Source: Tahibacter sp042701255 (lineage in GTDB: Bacteria; Pseudomonadota; Gammaproteobacteria; Xanthomonadales; Rhodanobacteraceae). Taken from it: a DNA stretch of 64,000 bases. Position 1 is the stretch's first letter. Each line of letters opens with the position of its first letter. The notes beneath the pieces are model-generated. The model did no database searches, was not told where the DNA came from, and worked only from the letters and a program-made list of their open reading frames with translations. The stretch is taken from positions 1,364,001 through 1,428,000 of the forward strand of contig NZ_CP170554.1 of the NCBI RefSeq assembly GCF_042701255.1, read 5' to 3'. Made by a program: the position numbers and the translations under genes. Below, piece by piece: positions 51,001 through 59,047 of this stretch.

Positions 51001-51447
51001 ATGGATTTTTTTGGACGACTGCGGGAAGAGCGTGCGCGGCTGGGCCTGACTCAGCAGGAAGTCGCCGATGCGGCGAACGTGCACGTCAAGACCGTGCGGC
51101 GCTGGGAATCGCAGGTCGCGATCCCGCTCGACGCCATGATTCCGCTGCTCACCATCGGCTACGACGTGCAGTATGTCGCCAGCGGCGTGCGCAGCAAGAA
51201 CATCCACGAAGTGCGCGAGCGCGGCGTCGACTATGAAGTCGCGCCAGGCTATACACGCGACGAGATCGAACTGCTGCGCAGCTACCGCGCGCTGACTCCG
51301 GCCCAGCGCGAGCAGGCCAAGGCCATGCTCAGTGTACTCGCGCTGCGCACGCCGGCTACGCGCGGCACGAAATCTGCGCGCCGCGCGGACTCTGCGGCAC
51401 CGGCGTCTGGCAAAGCAGGCGTGCGTACACGACGTGCTCGCGCTTGA
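51001..51447 (+). CDS. XRE-family HTH regulator, paralogue 1
   Basis: 148 residues from the ATG at 51001 (MDFFGRLREERARLGL); the longer frame from 50758 adds 81 unlikely residues. HTH: TQQEVADAANVHVKTVRRWESQVAIPLDAMIPLLTIGYDVQYVASG. The ending TPAQREQAKAMLSVLALR is shared with paralogue 2 at 53573. A basic tail (GTKSARRADSAAPASGKAGVRTRRARA) may add DNA contacts. No ribosome-binding site is clear. Confidence 0.88.
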   Translation: MDFFGRLREERARLGLTQQEVADAANVHVKTVRRWESQVAIPLDAMIPLLTIGYDVQYVASGVRSKNIHEVRERGVDYEVAPGYTRDEIELLRSYRALTPAQREQAKAMLSVLALRTPATRGTKSARRADSAAPASGKAGVRTRRARA

Positions 51448-52515
51448 CGCTTGGTTTGTACGTACGCAAGGGCTGCCTGGCCTGCGATCGCTGCGTGGCG
51501 CGAGGTAACGTGATGCGTCGTCGATTTTCCGGGCGCTGCGTAGCGTGTACGTCGTGGCAGGTTGCCGGTTTTCCGACTGCGAACGTCGAGGCGCCTAGGT
51601 TTGGATCTGCGCTGATCGTCGTATCCGTTGCGCTGGATTTGCTTGCAACCCGCGTCGTTGGTTGGACTGTTTCGTCACGCGCGACTGCCTGTCCGGTTTT
51701 CCGTTTCGGCCGCTGCCGATGCGACGAGGCCGTCTTCGCGAGTCGTTGCAGAATCGGTGCAGGGGCCGTGCGGAGCCGGTGCACGGCCGGTGCAGAGCGG
51801 GTGCATAGGCGGTGCAGGGCCTGGGGTGTTGCATCACTGATGCGCTGTCGCTGAAGTGTCGCAGCGACTGTTTAGAAATATCTCAACAATTACGGGATCG
51901 GTGGATGACGGCCACCACCGACACGAAATGGCGTGCGCGTTGCGCGGCGCATGGCACATGGTGCGTAGTGCGTGGTGTGGTGTGTGGTTTGTGGTCCTTG
52001 GCGAGGTCGCCGGCTCCGGCCGTGCGCGCGGACATGGTGATGCCGGTGCGCCGCGATCCCGATGCCAGTGAAGCAACAAGGCGCGGTCGGCATGGCGGAT
52101 CTCGCGTGCGCCAGTGGTCGTGTCGTCGCGACGGCATCGCGGCGTTACGGTGCGATGCAGCGGCGTTGTCAGCGCGCAACGGTGCATCAGTGCGGCGGTG
52201 AGGCGTCGTAATGGCGCGCCGATGTGATGCGGCGAACCGGCTGGCGAGCCGTATGCTCGGCATCGCTGCGTCGGGCAATCCGGACCGGGACTGGGCTGGA
52301 TCGGCTCGAGTCGGGCCGGGTCGGTTCACTCCCGCTCCCGCCGAGGTGGCGGTTACCGATGTCGCCGGCCTTCGATCGGTCAGATGCGGTTTCGCGCGCT
52401 CGCGCCGGATCTTCTTGCTTCGGCGCCAGCTGGGCCTCTTGACGTTCCCCGCGGCAACCGCGAAAAACCCAGGCTCGATACCTTCCGATTCCTTCTCGCA
52501 TACCGAGTACCGCCC
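51448..52515. other. 1.07-kb non-coding stretch with low-complexity repeats
   Basis: No frame has convincing protein features. 51753-51830 contains repeated GGTGCA-rich phrases (such as CGGTGCAGGG and GGTGCACGGCC), and 51937-52005 is GT-rich. This could be decayed sequence; the frames on both strands are Arg/Ser/Cys-rich. Confidence 0.5.
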
Positions 52516-52893
52516 ATGCACCCGCAACGCTTCGCGATGCTCCTGTTGTCCCTGCTGCCGGTCTCCGGCGTCGCGCTTGCCGCCGACTGCAAACCGGCTG
52601 ACGGCAAGCCGCTGCTCAATCGCCTGCACTGGACCACGGCCAGCGAGCAGGACAGCTTCGCCTTCGAGGTATTCCGCAGCGACAGCGAAGCCGGCGAGGC
52701 GGCCAGGATCACCGCGACGCCGATACTCGCCGCCGGGACCACCGACGAGACTCATCGCTACGAATACCGCGACACCGCCATCGATCCGCAGCGCAGCTAC
52801 TGGTACTCGGTGGACCTGATCCATACCGACGGTTCGCGCGAACGCATCATCTCTGCCTGGAAAGCCGAGCCGCTTTGCGGCAGCAAGGGCTGA
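52516..52893 (+). CDS. small exported protein with fibronectin-like fold, 125 aa
   Basis: The signal peptide MHPQRFAMLLLSLLPVSGVALAA precedes CKPADGKPLLNRLHWTTASEQDSFAFEVFRSDSEAG, then HRYEYRDTAIDPQRSYWYSVDLIHTDGSRERII and a C-terminal Cys. The NxLxW...fEVFRS / YrDt.idp...YwY.Vdli pattern is that of fibronectin-type III-like domains in secreted proteins. It has one possible disulfide between the first and last Cys. Function unknown. Confidence 0.75.
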   Translation: MHPQRFAMLLLSLLPVSGVALAADCKPADGKPLLNRLHWTTASEQDSFAFEVFRSDSEAGEAARITATPILAAGTTDETHRYEYRDTAIDPQRSYWYSVDLIHTDGSRERIISAWKAEPLCGSKG

Positions 52894-53488
52894 AGGCACC
52901 TCGCGACGTTGTCGTGCGCGGCACGCTTTGCGCTATCCCGTTCCCCGACCTTCCTGGCACGAGCCGCCGCCACATGCCCCGCCGGCCATCCGTGGTCCTG
53001 CAAGGCGGGCGATCGACGACGTGGCTGTCGTACCGGAAAGACCGGCATGAACAGACTTTTGGCATGACGGAAGGGTGAGGCAGCGCAGCAGTGGCCGCGA
53101 GCCGCGCCGGGGTGGCGCATGGCGGTCGCCGGCCTCGGGCACGGCCGCCGGCATATCCGGCGGTTGACCGGACGGGACGGCGGGCGACGTAACGGGGCCG
53201 CTGCCGCGACGAGGGTGGCTTGGTCGGGCAGCCGCCTGCCGATGCCGGTCGTGTAAAGGCGCCGTGTCGAGGAGGGCGAAGGGGCTGGCGTATCGATTGG
53301 CGGCGTCTCCGGGCCTACCCGGCCTACCCGGCTTATCCGGCTTTGCCGGTTAGCACGATCGGCCGGGCAGGGCGGCCGGGCCATCACTATGACGGGTTGG
53401 ATCCCAAATTCCGCTTTGATTGTTGTTGCTGATCACAATAGTTGTTGCGGCTACAGCGTAGATGCCGCCGGCTCGCCGCGATTCTCAA
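52894..53488. other. 595-bp gap with a 9-bp tandem motif
   Basis: No gene supported. CCTACCCGG is repeated in tandem at about 53313-53331, continuing in degenerate form as CTTATCCGG and CTTTGCCGG to about 53349. Confidence 0.5.
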
Positions 53489-53526
53489 ATTTTTCCGTTG
53501 CGAAAAACTGTTGCAGCAGGTGAAAT
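53489..53526 (+). promoter_or_regulatory. conserved element upstream of XRE regulator 2
   Basis: A 38-nt counterpart of 50704-50742, ending TTGCAGCAGGTGAAAT. It ends 46 bp before the XRE start at 53573, whereas the first copy ends about 258 bp before its gene. Confidence 0.6.
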
Positions 53527-53572
53527 TCGCGGCGGGCGAGGTGAATCGTCCATACGCAACGGAAGGCCAGGT

Positions 53573-53944
53573 ATGGCAGGCACGGAATTTTATGCGCGGC
53601 TGCGCGAAGAGCGGCTGCGACTGGAATTGAGTCGCGAACGGGCAGCGGAGATCGCCGGCGTGAGTCCGCGCACCGTCCGGCGCTGGGAAACCGAGATTCC
53701 GATGCCGGTCGATGCGCTGATCGCCCTGGCCAGCCAGGGCTACGACGCGCAATACGTCTGTACCGGCCAGCGCAGCGCCAACCGCAAGGCCGCCCTGCGC
53801 GGCACGCGCGAAATGCCCGAGGCCTATACCCCCGAGGAAATCGACTGGATCGTGCGCCTGCGCCGGCTCAAGCCGGCCGAGCGCGAGCAGGCCAAGGCCA
53901 TGCTCGACGTGCTCGTGCCGCGCCGCCGGCGCAAGCTGCGTTAG
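53573..53944 (+). CDS. XRE-family HTH regulator, paralogue 2
   Basis: 123 residues from the ATG at 53573 (MAGTEFYARLREERLRL), with GGAAGG upstream. HTH: SRERAAEIAGVSPRTVRRWETEIPMPVDALIALASQGYDAQYVCTG, followed by YTPEEIDWIVRLRRLKPAEREQAKAMLDVLVPRRRRKLR. It is clearly related to the protein at 51001 over its whole length (xFxxRLREERxRL, VRRWE, PxDAhI, GYDxQYV, AxREQAKAML). The longer frame from 53462 covers the conserved upstream element and is rejected. Confidence 0.9.
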   Translation: MAGTEFYARLREERLRLELSRERAAEIAGVSPRTVRRWETEIPMPVDALIALASQGYDAQYVCTGQRSANRKAALRGTREMPEAYTPEEIDWIVRLRRLKPAEREQAKAMLDVLVPRRRRKLR

Positions 53945-54240
53945 GCAGGAGAGGCGGGCTGCTGATGGTTCGCGTCGACGGCGGTGGCGCGAAGCGGCAT
54001 GCGCCGCTCGATTCTCGAGCCGGTCGTCGACTCGTACGGCGTGGTAGTCAAGTTCAGCCTTCGCCCGTACCGGGCGGCCATCAGTCCGCTGTCGACATCT
54101 GTCAGGCGTATCCGGGCCAGCCGTCGACGCGCATGGCACGGCGCCTCGCGTCGCCGTCGGTTCGCATGGCGCATTTCCGGCCCGTCATTGATCCGTACCG
54201 ATCCGTATCTTGCGAGTCGCAAGACTCCCATGCGACACCC

Positions 54241-54288
54241 CGCGTGACCGCGTGACCGCGTGACCGCGTGACCGCGTGACCGCGTGAC
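54241..54288. repeat. 8-bp tandem repeat, six copies
   Basis: CGCGTGAC is repeated six times without error. It lies downstream of the minus-strand GMC gene in a gap between two genes. No function evident; it is a candidate for slippage variation. Confidence 0.85.
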
Positions 54289-54343
54289 CGCCAGCCGACG
54301 CTGCGTGGCGCAGAACCGGCCAGCGACCCGCACCGCACGACGT

Positions 54344-56191
54344 CTAGCCGAGCTGTTTCAGTATCGCGGTCGCGGTCTTGAGGCTCAGCGCGGCGATGGT
54401 CAGGGTCGGGTTGGCCGTTGTCACGGTCGGGAAGGTGCCGCTGCCGACGAGGAACAGGTTGCCGTGATCCCAGCTGCGCTGGTCGGCGTCGACGACGGAA
54501 CAGTCCTTGTCGCTGCCCATGCGGTAGGTGCCGACGATGTGGCCGGCGCCGAAGTAGCGGAAGCGCGTGGGTTTGTCGTCGACGACGTAGTCGAACGTGG
54601 TCGGCCCTTCGGCCGGCACCGCCGTGTACTGGGTCGCGCCCATCCTGGCGAAGATCGCGTCGGCGACCTGCTTGGCCGCGACGAAGCCTTTCTTGGTGTA
54701 GTCGGACAGGTCGTAGTGGATGGCCGGGCGCGGCAGGCCCAGCGGGTCGAGCTCGTCGGACAGGCTCACGTAGTTGGTGCTTTCGGGCGACTGCTCGACG
54801 AGGAAGCCGAGGCGGAACTGGCGCGACAGGCCGTCGTTCAGCGCCGCGACCAGGGCGCTGCCCCAGAGCGCGGCCGGTGCGCCGCCGGCGGCAGGCGGGT
54901 TCAGGCCGCTTGCGTTCATGCCGTTGATGAAATCCACGGTCGTCGTATCCGGATCGCCGACCGCGAAGTTCCAGCCTTCGTTGCCGATCTCGATGCGGAA
55001 CGCGGCGCGCTCGCTGCGGAAATCGCCGTCGCGCAGGCTTTCGATGCCGGCTGTCGCGAGCGGGCCGCGATATGGCCACACGGGCTTCGGCGCGAGCGCC
55101 CAGGCCAGGTACAGCGGATGGTCCATGAGGTTCTGGCCGACGCAGCCGCTGCTGTTGGCCACGCCGTTCGGATAGCGGCCGTCGTTGGTCGACATCAGCA
55201 GCAGGCGCGGCGTTTCTATCGCATGCGCGGCGATCACATAGACCTTGCCGACGGCCGTGCCGCCGCCCGTGGCCGGTCCGGTGACCTGCTGGTACTGCAG
55301 ATAGTCGATGCCGCTGACGGTATCGTCGTCGGCGATGCGCACGTGGCTCGCGACGGTCTGCGGCCACAAGGTGACGTTGCCGGTGTCCAGCGCTGCGTTG
55401 AGGCTGACGCTGGGATCGTATTTCGCCTGTATCGGGCAGATCGGAATGCAGTTGGTATTGCCGGCGCAGACGCGGCGGTTCTGGTACGGCTGCGAGTTGC
55501 GCCCGGCTGGCGTGCCGGTCACGTTCACGGGCAGTCCTTCCCAGGTCATGCCTTGCGTCGCCGCGTCGACCGCGTCGTCGACGAGGCTGTGCGGGATCGC
55601 CTGCATCGGATACGCATAGCCCGGCGGAAACGTGATGCCGAGGAAGGACTGCTCTGCCGCGTCGGCCGACACGCCGATCTCGGATTCGGCCGCGCCGTAC
55701 CAGGGTTCCAGATCCGCATAGCTCAGCGGCCAGTCGATTTCCTGGTGATACTTCGTCTGCATCTGGAAATCGTTCGGCAGGAAACGCAGGCTGGTGCCGA
55801 GCCAATGGCGCATCGTGCCGCCGGCGACGCGTTCGTAGGTGCTCGCGAACGCCTTGGGACCTTGCTGGATCAGGTAGGCCTGATGCGGGTCCTGCCAGTT
55901 GTCGGCGCGCAGGGTCAGCACGGTCGGACGGCCGGCCGCCAATGTCGACGGATCGGTCAGATCGCCGCTGCCCGGCGGTGTGAACAGGTCCGGCGTATAC
56001 GGCGATTCGGGCGTCTTGGCGACCGAGGTGTAGAAGCGCTGCATGAACGCGTTGATGTTCGGCGGCACGCCGGCGCCGGCTTCGAGCACCAGCACCTTCT
56101 TGCCGGCCAGTCCGAGCTGCTTGGCGATGATGGAGCCGGACGCGCCGGCGCCGACGATGACGACGTCGTAGACGGTCGGTGCGCTGCTCAT
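54344..56191 (-). CDS. GMC-family oxidoreductase (FAD)
   Basis: 615 residues from the ATG at 56191. The N-terminal FAD motif DVVIVGAGASGSIIAKQLGLAGKKVLVLEAG, the NYQLR-like middle, CAGNTNCIPICPIQAKYD (a 3Fe-4S-like Cys cluster as in sorbitol/gluconate-type dehydrogenases) and the C-terminal HIVGTYRMGSD plus HGNLFLVGSGTFPTVTTANPTLTIAALSL are all present. The small-subunit gene overlaps its start by 4 nt (ATGA). It probably oxidises a sugar or alcohol in the periplasm, passing electrons to the haem lipoprotein encoded upstream. Confidence 0.9.
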   Translation of the reverse strand: MSSAPTVYDVVIVGAGASGSIIAKQLGLAGKKVLVLEAGAGVPPNINAFMQRFYTSVAKTPESPYTPDLFTPPGSGDLTDPSTLAAGRPTVLTLRADNWQDPHQAYLIQQGPKAFASTYERVAGGTMRHWLGTSLRFLPNDFQMQTKYHQEIDWPLSYADLEPWYGAAESEIGVSADAAEQSFLGITFPPGYAYPMQAIPHSLVDDAVDAATQGMTWEGLPVNVTGTPAGRNSQPYQNRRVCAGNTNCIPICPIQAKYDPSVSLNAALDTGNVTLWPQTVASHVRIADDDTVSGIDYLQYQQVTGPATGGGTAVGKVYVIAAHAIETPRLLLMSTNDGRYPNGVANSSGCVGQNLMDHPLYLAWALAPKPVWPYRGPLATAGIESLRDGDFRSERAAFRIEIGNEGWNFAVGDPDTTTVDFINGMNASGLNPPAAGGAPAALWGSALVAALNDGLSRQFRLGFLVEQSPESTNYVSLSDELDPLGLPRPAIHYDLSDYTKKGFVAAKQVADAIFARMGATQYTAVPAEGPTTFDYVVDDKPTRFRYFGAGHIVGTYRMGSDKDCSVVDADQRSWDHGNLFLVGSGTFPTVTTANPTLTIAALSLKTATAILKQLG

Positions 56192-56685
56192 GACGCGGCT
56201 CCCGTGAAGTCGGCCAGGGACGGCGGCGGCTTGCCCCAGTAGCCGAAGGTGTAGTTGCTGTAGCCCATGGCATGCGCCTGCGCGACGTTCCAGGACCAGC
56301 CCTGGGTGTAGGCCTCGGCCGAGAGCACGGTCGATCCGGGCGGTCCCGGCGGCGGCGTCGGACTGTTGTAGGCCTGCAGCACCTTGGGGTCGTACCAGCT
56401 GCCGAGATACCAGGCCAGCATGATGCTGCGCGCGAGATAGCAGACGTCGGCGCCGTTCTGCGAGAACACCGCGGCGGCGATCTGCGCGTCGGTCTTGCCC
56501 TGCGCGACGGCGTCCGCATAGACACTCAGCAAGGTAGTGAATGCGGCGCCGCCCTGCTGCTGCGCCGTCGTGAAGATCTGCTGCGGCACTGTCGATGGCG
56601 ACAGCGGCGGCACGAGCTTGTCGGCGCTGATGCCGGTCAGCAGCGCCGACAGGTTGACGAACTGGGACATGCTGTCGCTGGCCAT
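56188..56685 (-). CDS. small subunit of the membrane-associated GMC dehydrogenase
   Basis: 165 residues. FVNLSALLTGISADKLVPP, QNGADVCYLARSIMLAWYLGSWYDP, STVLSAEAYTQGWSWNVAQAHAMGYSNYTFGYWGKPPP are typical of the sorbitol/fructose-dehydrogenase small subunit, which escorts the large subunit to the periplasm. No standard signal peptide is seen here. The stop overlaps the GMC start (ATGA); the haem lipoprotein gene ends 24 bp upstream. Confidence 0.85.
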   Translation of the reverse strand: MASDSMSQFVNLSALLTGISADKLVPPLSPSTVPQQIFTTAQQQGGAAFTTLLSVYADAVAQGKTDAQIAAAVFSQNGADVCYLARSIMLAWYLGSWYDPKVLQAYNSPTPPPGPPGSTVLSAEAYTQGWSWNVAQAHAMGYSNYTFGYWGKPPPSLADFTGAAS

Positions 56686-56709
56686 GGGCTTGCCTGCCGT
56701 GTCGGTGCG

Positions 56710-58092
56710 CTACTGCGCGCGTTCGAGGATGAAGGTGAAATCCGAGGTGCGTCCGGTCGTCGCCGCCGCGTTGCCGTGGCAGTTCATGCAGCTCGACGAG
56801 GACTGCGGCACGCTGCCCTGGATGTAGGTTTCCAGAGTGGCGTTGGCGAGATACATCGGCGCGGGCACGCCGTTGGGATCGGTCTTGCTCTGCGGATCGG
56901 TCGGCCATTGCGTGCTGACCAGCAGATAGTTGTTCCAGACCGTATTGGCCAGCAGGCCGGTGAAGCCGCGCGTCAGCGCGACGGTCTCGGCGGTGATCGG
57001 CGTCACGCGCACGATCTGGCTCGTGAAGCCGTTCGGAAACGGCTGCACGTTCGGATTCCACGGCCGCGGCGGCGGCTCGTTGACCGTGCAGCCGCTGCAG
57101 CCGGCGCGGTAGAAGTTGTAGCGCGGCAGCAGCTTGTTTCCGGTTACATCGGCCTGCTCGGGTGCGTTCGCCGCGTGCTCGAACGTCGACCAGATCCATT
57201 GCGGCGCGCCGGCGGTCTTGTGCGCGATGTGCAGGCCGACCAGGCCCAGGGTCGCCGTCGTGCAGGATTCCTCGATGCGCGGATTCTGCTGCGGCGCCGT
57301 GTAGACGAAGGCGCGCGTGGTGTGGAACGCGGTCGCGTCGTCGCCGTCGCCGAGCACCATCCAGGCGGCCTTGACCATGATCGCGCCTATCGTGCCGTTG
57401 CTGCCGCCGGTGACCGTGCCCGAGGGAAAGTCGACCGTCGCCTTGAACGCGTTCTGGCCCTGCCTGCTGTAAAGGCCGTTCTGCGCGATGTATTCGAACA
57501 TCGGCCGGTTGACGAGGATTTCGTAGCGCACGTAGCGGCCGTGCTGGTCGATCAGCGGGCCGGTGTCGAAGGGCTGGACCGTGGCCGAGAGCAGGTCCGG
57601 CGTCTTGCCGACCATGCTGAGCACGCGCGAGCCCTTGTTCGCGCCGAGCGCGAGACAGGCAGCCGGAATCGTGCGCGGCGCATCCCAGACGCCCGGTGCG
57701 GCGCCGCCGGGTTTCATGAGATCGGACAGCTCTTTCCACTGTTCCCACTGCGTAGCCGCATCGCCGCCGGGCTGCTTGCCCTGGCCGATCGCGCCGCCGC
57801 CGGCGGGGGCATTCAACGACAGGAACGTGAGCCAGGAGTAGTAGTCGAAGCCGTGCTGCAGATTGGCCAGGGTGATCGGCGAGACGATGGTCGCGTCGCA
57901 GGGCAGGCCGCTCGTCAGCAGTGCCGATGTGATAGGCGTGGTCGGCGGCGTGATGTTGCAGTTCGTGACCGGCGGATCGATGGGTGGCGGCACGATGAGG
58001 CCGGGATTCACCGATGTCGTCGAACAGCTCGCCGCCAGCACCAGTGCGGCGACGCCGCTGCCGATGACTGCCCCTTTGCGCATGCGCTTCAT
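56710..58092 (-). CDS. c-type haem lipoprotein of the GMC operon
   Basis: 460 residues from the ATG at 58092. A lipobox (GVAALVLAASC) anchors it. One CxxCH haem-binding motif (SSSCMNCHGNA) lies near residue 433, close to the C-terminus. Several Cys (CNITPP, GLPCDAT, AGCSGCTVNEPP) suggest disulfides. The SRVLSMVGKTPDLL..PFDTGPLIDQHGRYVRYEILVNRPMFEYI block is a known cytochrome-like/hypothetical family. As first gene of the three-gene operon it is the likely electron acceptor. GMC dehydrogenases of this type more often use a three-haem cytochrome; one haem is unusual. Confidence 0.8.
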   Translation of the reverse strand: MKRMRKGAVIGSGVAALVLAASCSTTSVNPGLIVPPPIDPPVTNCNITPPTTPITSALLTSGLPCDATIVSPITLANLQHGFDYYSWLTFLSLNAPAGGGAIGQGKQPGGDAATQWEQWKELSDLMKPGGAAPGVWDAPRTIPAACLALGANKGSRVLSMVGKTPDLLSATVQPFDTGPLIDQHGRYVRYEILVNRPMFEYIAQNGLYSRQGQNAFKATVDFPSGTVTGGSNGTIGAIMVKAAWMVLGDGDDATAFHTTRAFVYTAPQQNPRIEESCTTATLGLVGLHIAHKTAGAPQWIWSTFEHAANAPEQADVTGNKLLPRYNFYRAGCSGCTVNEPPPRPWNPNVQPFPNGFTSQIVRVTPITAETVALTRGFTGLLANTVWNNYLLVSTQWPTDPQSKTDPNGVPAPMYLANATLETYIQGSVPQSSSSCMNCHGNAAATTGRTSDFTFILERAQ

Positions 58093-58546
58093 CGCACTCA
58101 CCCCCGCTGCTGTGGTGGCGGCAATGGCGCGGCGGCTCGCGGCAACGATCTGCCGCCGCGGACGAAATTCGCCCACGTGCTGCCGGGCGCGCCATCACGC
58201 CCGTCATGGCTTGCTGTGTTGCGGACTTCCCCTGTTGCACCGTCGCCGATCGGCGACGGGTGATGCGTTTGCTGCAGGTTATACAGATGGATTGCGTCGT
58301 TCAAGAACGGGTGGCGCAGGAAGAAATCCGCCGCGTTCATGATTGCCATTGTGGCCAAGCGCAAAAGTTCGGCAACGGCAATCATCGAATTTTCGACGGA
58401 TTGCCGATACTGCTGCTGTGATCGCTCCGGCCCGTGTCGGAGCAGGTGCTGCGTTGCCGCAAACCTGCCGGTCAGATTCGGGCGGGGTCCGTCGGGTCCG
58501 GCCGCTGCGAGTTGCGCCAGGCTTCGGCTTGGGCGAAATTCCCGCG
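58093..58546. promoter_or_regulatory. 454-bp divergent gap, promoter of the GMC operon and of the 58547 gene
   Basis: No gene supported. The region carries upstream sequence of both the minus-strand GMC operon and the plus-strand 58547 gene. No promoter boxes are clear. Confidence 0.3.
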
Positions 58547-58975
58547 ATGAAAAATCCATTCGACCACATCCGCTGGCCGCTGGAAGCCGATGCGCTCGGC
58601 CGTCTGAGTGCCGGTGCCGGGCTGCACCTCATCGAAACGTTCGTCGTGCCGTCGACGGATCTGCTGCGCGAAGCGATCGGAATCGCGCACCGGGTCGCCG
58701 CCGGCGAGCCGCTGGCGGAGCTGCGCGCCGAACGTCTCGGTATCTGCTGGGAATCGGCGAGGCGTGCACGTTATGGCATGTCCGATCGCACGGATCTGGA
58801 GATCCGGCTCGCGATCGGCCTGCTCGGGCCGCCTGCGGTCTCGATGGACGAGCTGTCCGAGCGGCTCGAATGGACCATCGAATTCATCGAAAGGATCAAT
58901 GGCGACGGCAAAGCCGCTCTCGAGGCGTCGGTGGGGTATTTCGTCGCTGCGACCGGCAGCGATACGGCGGCATGA
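58547..58975 (+). CDS. hypothetical protein, 142 aa
   Basis: MKNPFDHIRWPLEADALGRLSAGAGLHLIETFVVPSTDLLREAIGIAHRVAAGEPLAELRAERLGICWE then a second half LEIRLAIGLLGPPAVSMDELSERLEWTIEFIERINGDGKAALEASVGYFVAA. Mostly helical, cytoplasmic. I recognise no family. The sole upstream longer frame from 58343 overlaps an intergenic-looking stretch. Confidence 0.6.
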   Translation: MKNPFDHIRWPLEADALGRLSAGAGLHLIETFVVPSTDLLREAIGIAHRVAAGEPLAELRAERLGICWESARRARYGMSDRTDLEIRLAIGLLGPPAVSMDELSERLEWTIEFIERINGDGKAALEASVGYFVAATGSDTAA

Positions 58976-58977
58976 AG

Positions 58978-59010
58978 CCGCGCCGGGCGATGATCTGCCC
59001 GGCGCGGTTT
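58978..59010. terminator. bidirectional terminator hairpin
   Basis: CCGCGCCGGGC (58978-58988) pairs perfectly with GCCCGGCGCGG (58997-59007) around GATGATCT, followed by TTT. It lies between the convergent 58547 gene and the 59048 protease gene, so it likely stops both. Confidence 0.65.
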
Positions 59011-59047
59011 GCCGCTGCGGTTCACGCTGCAGCGGCGTCGCCATGCA

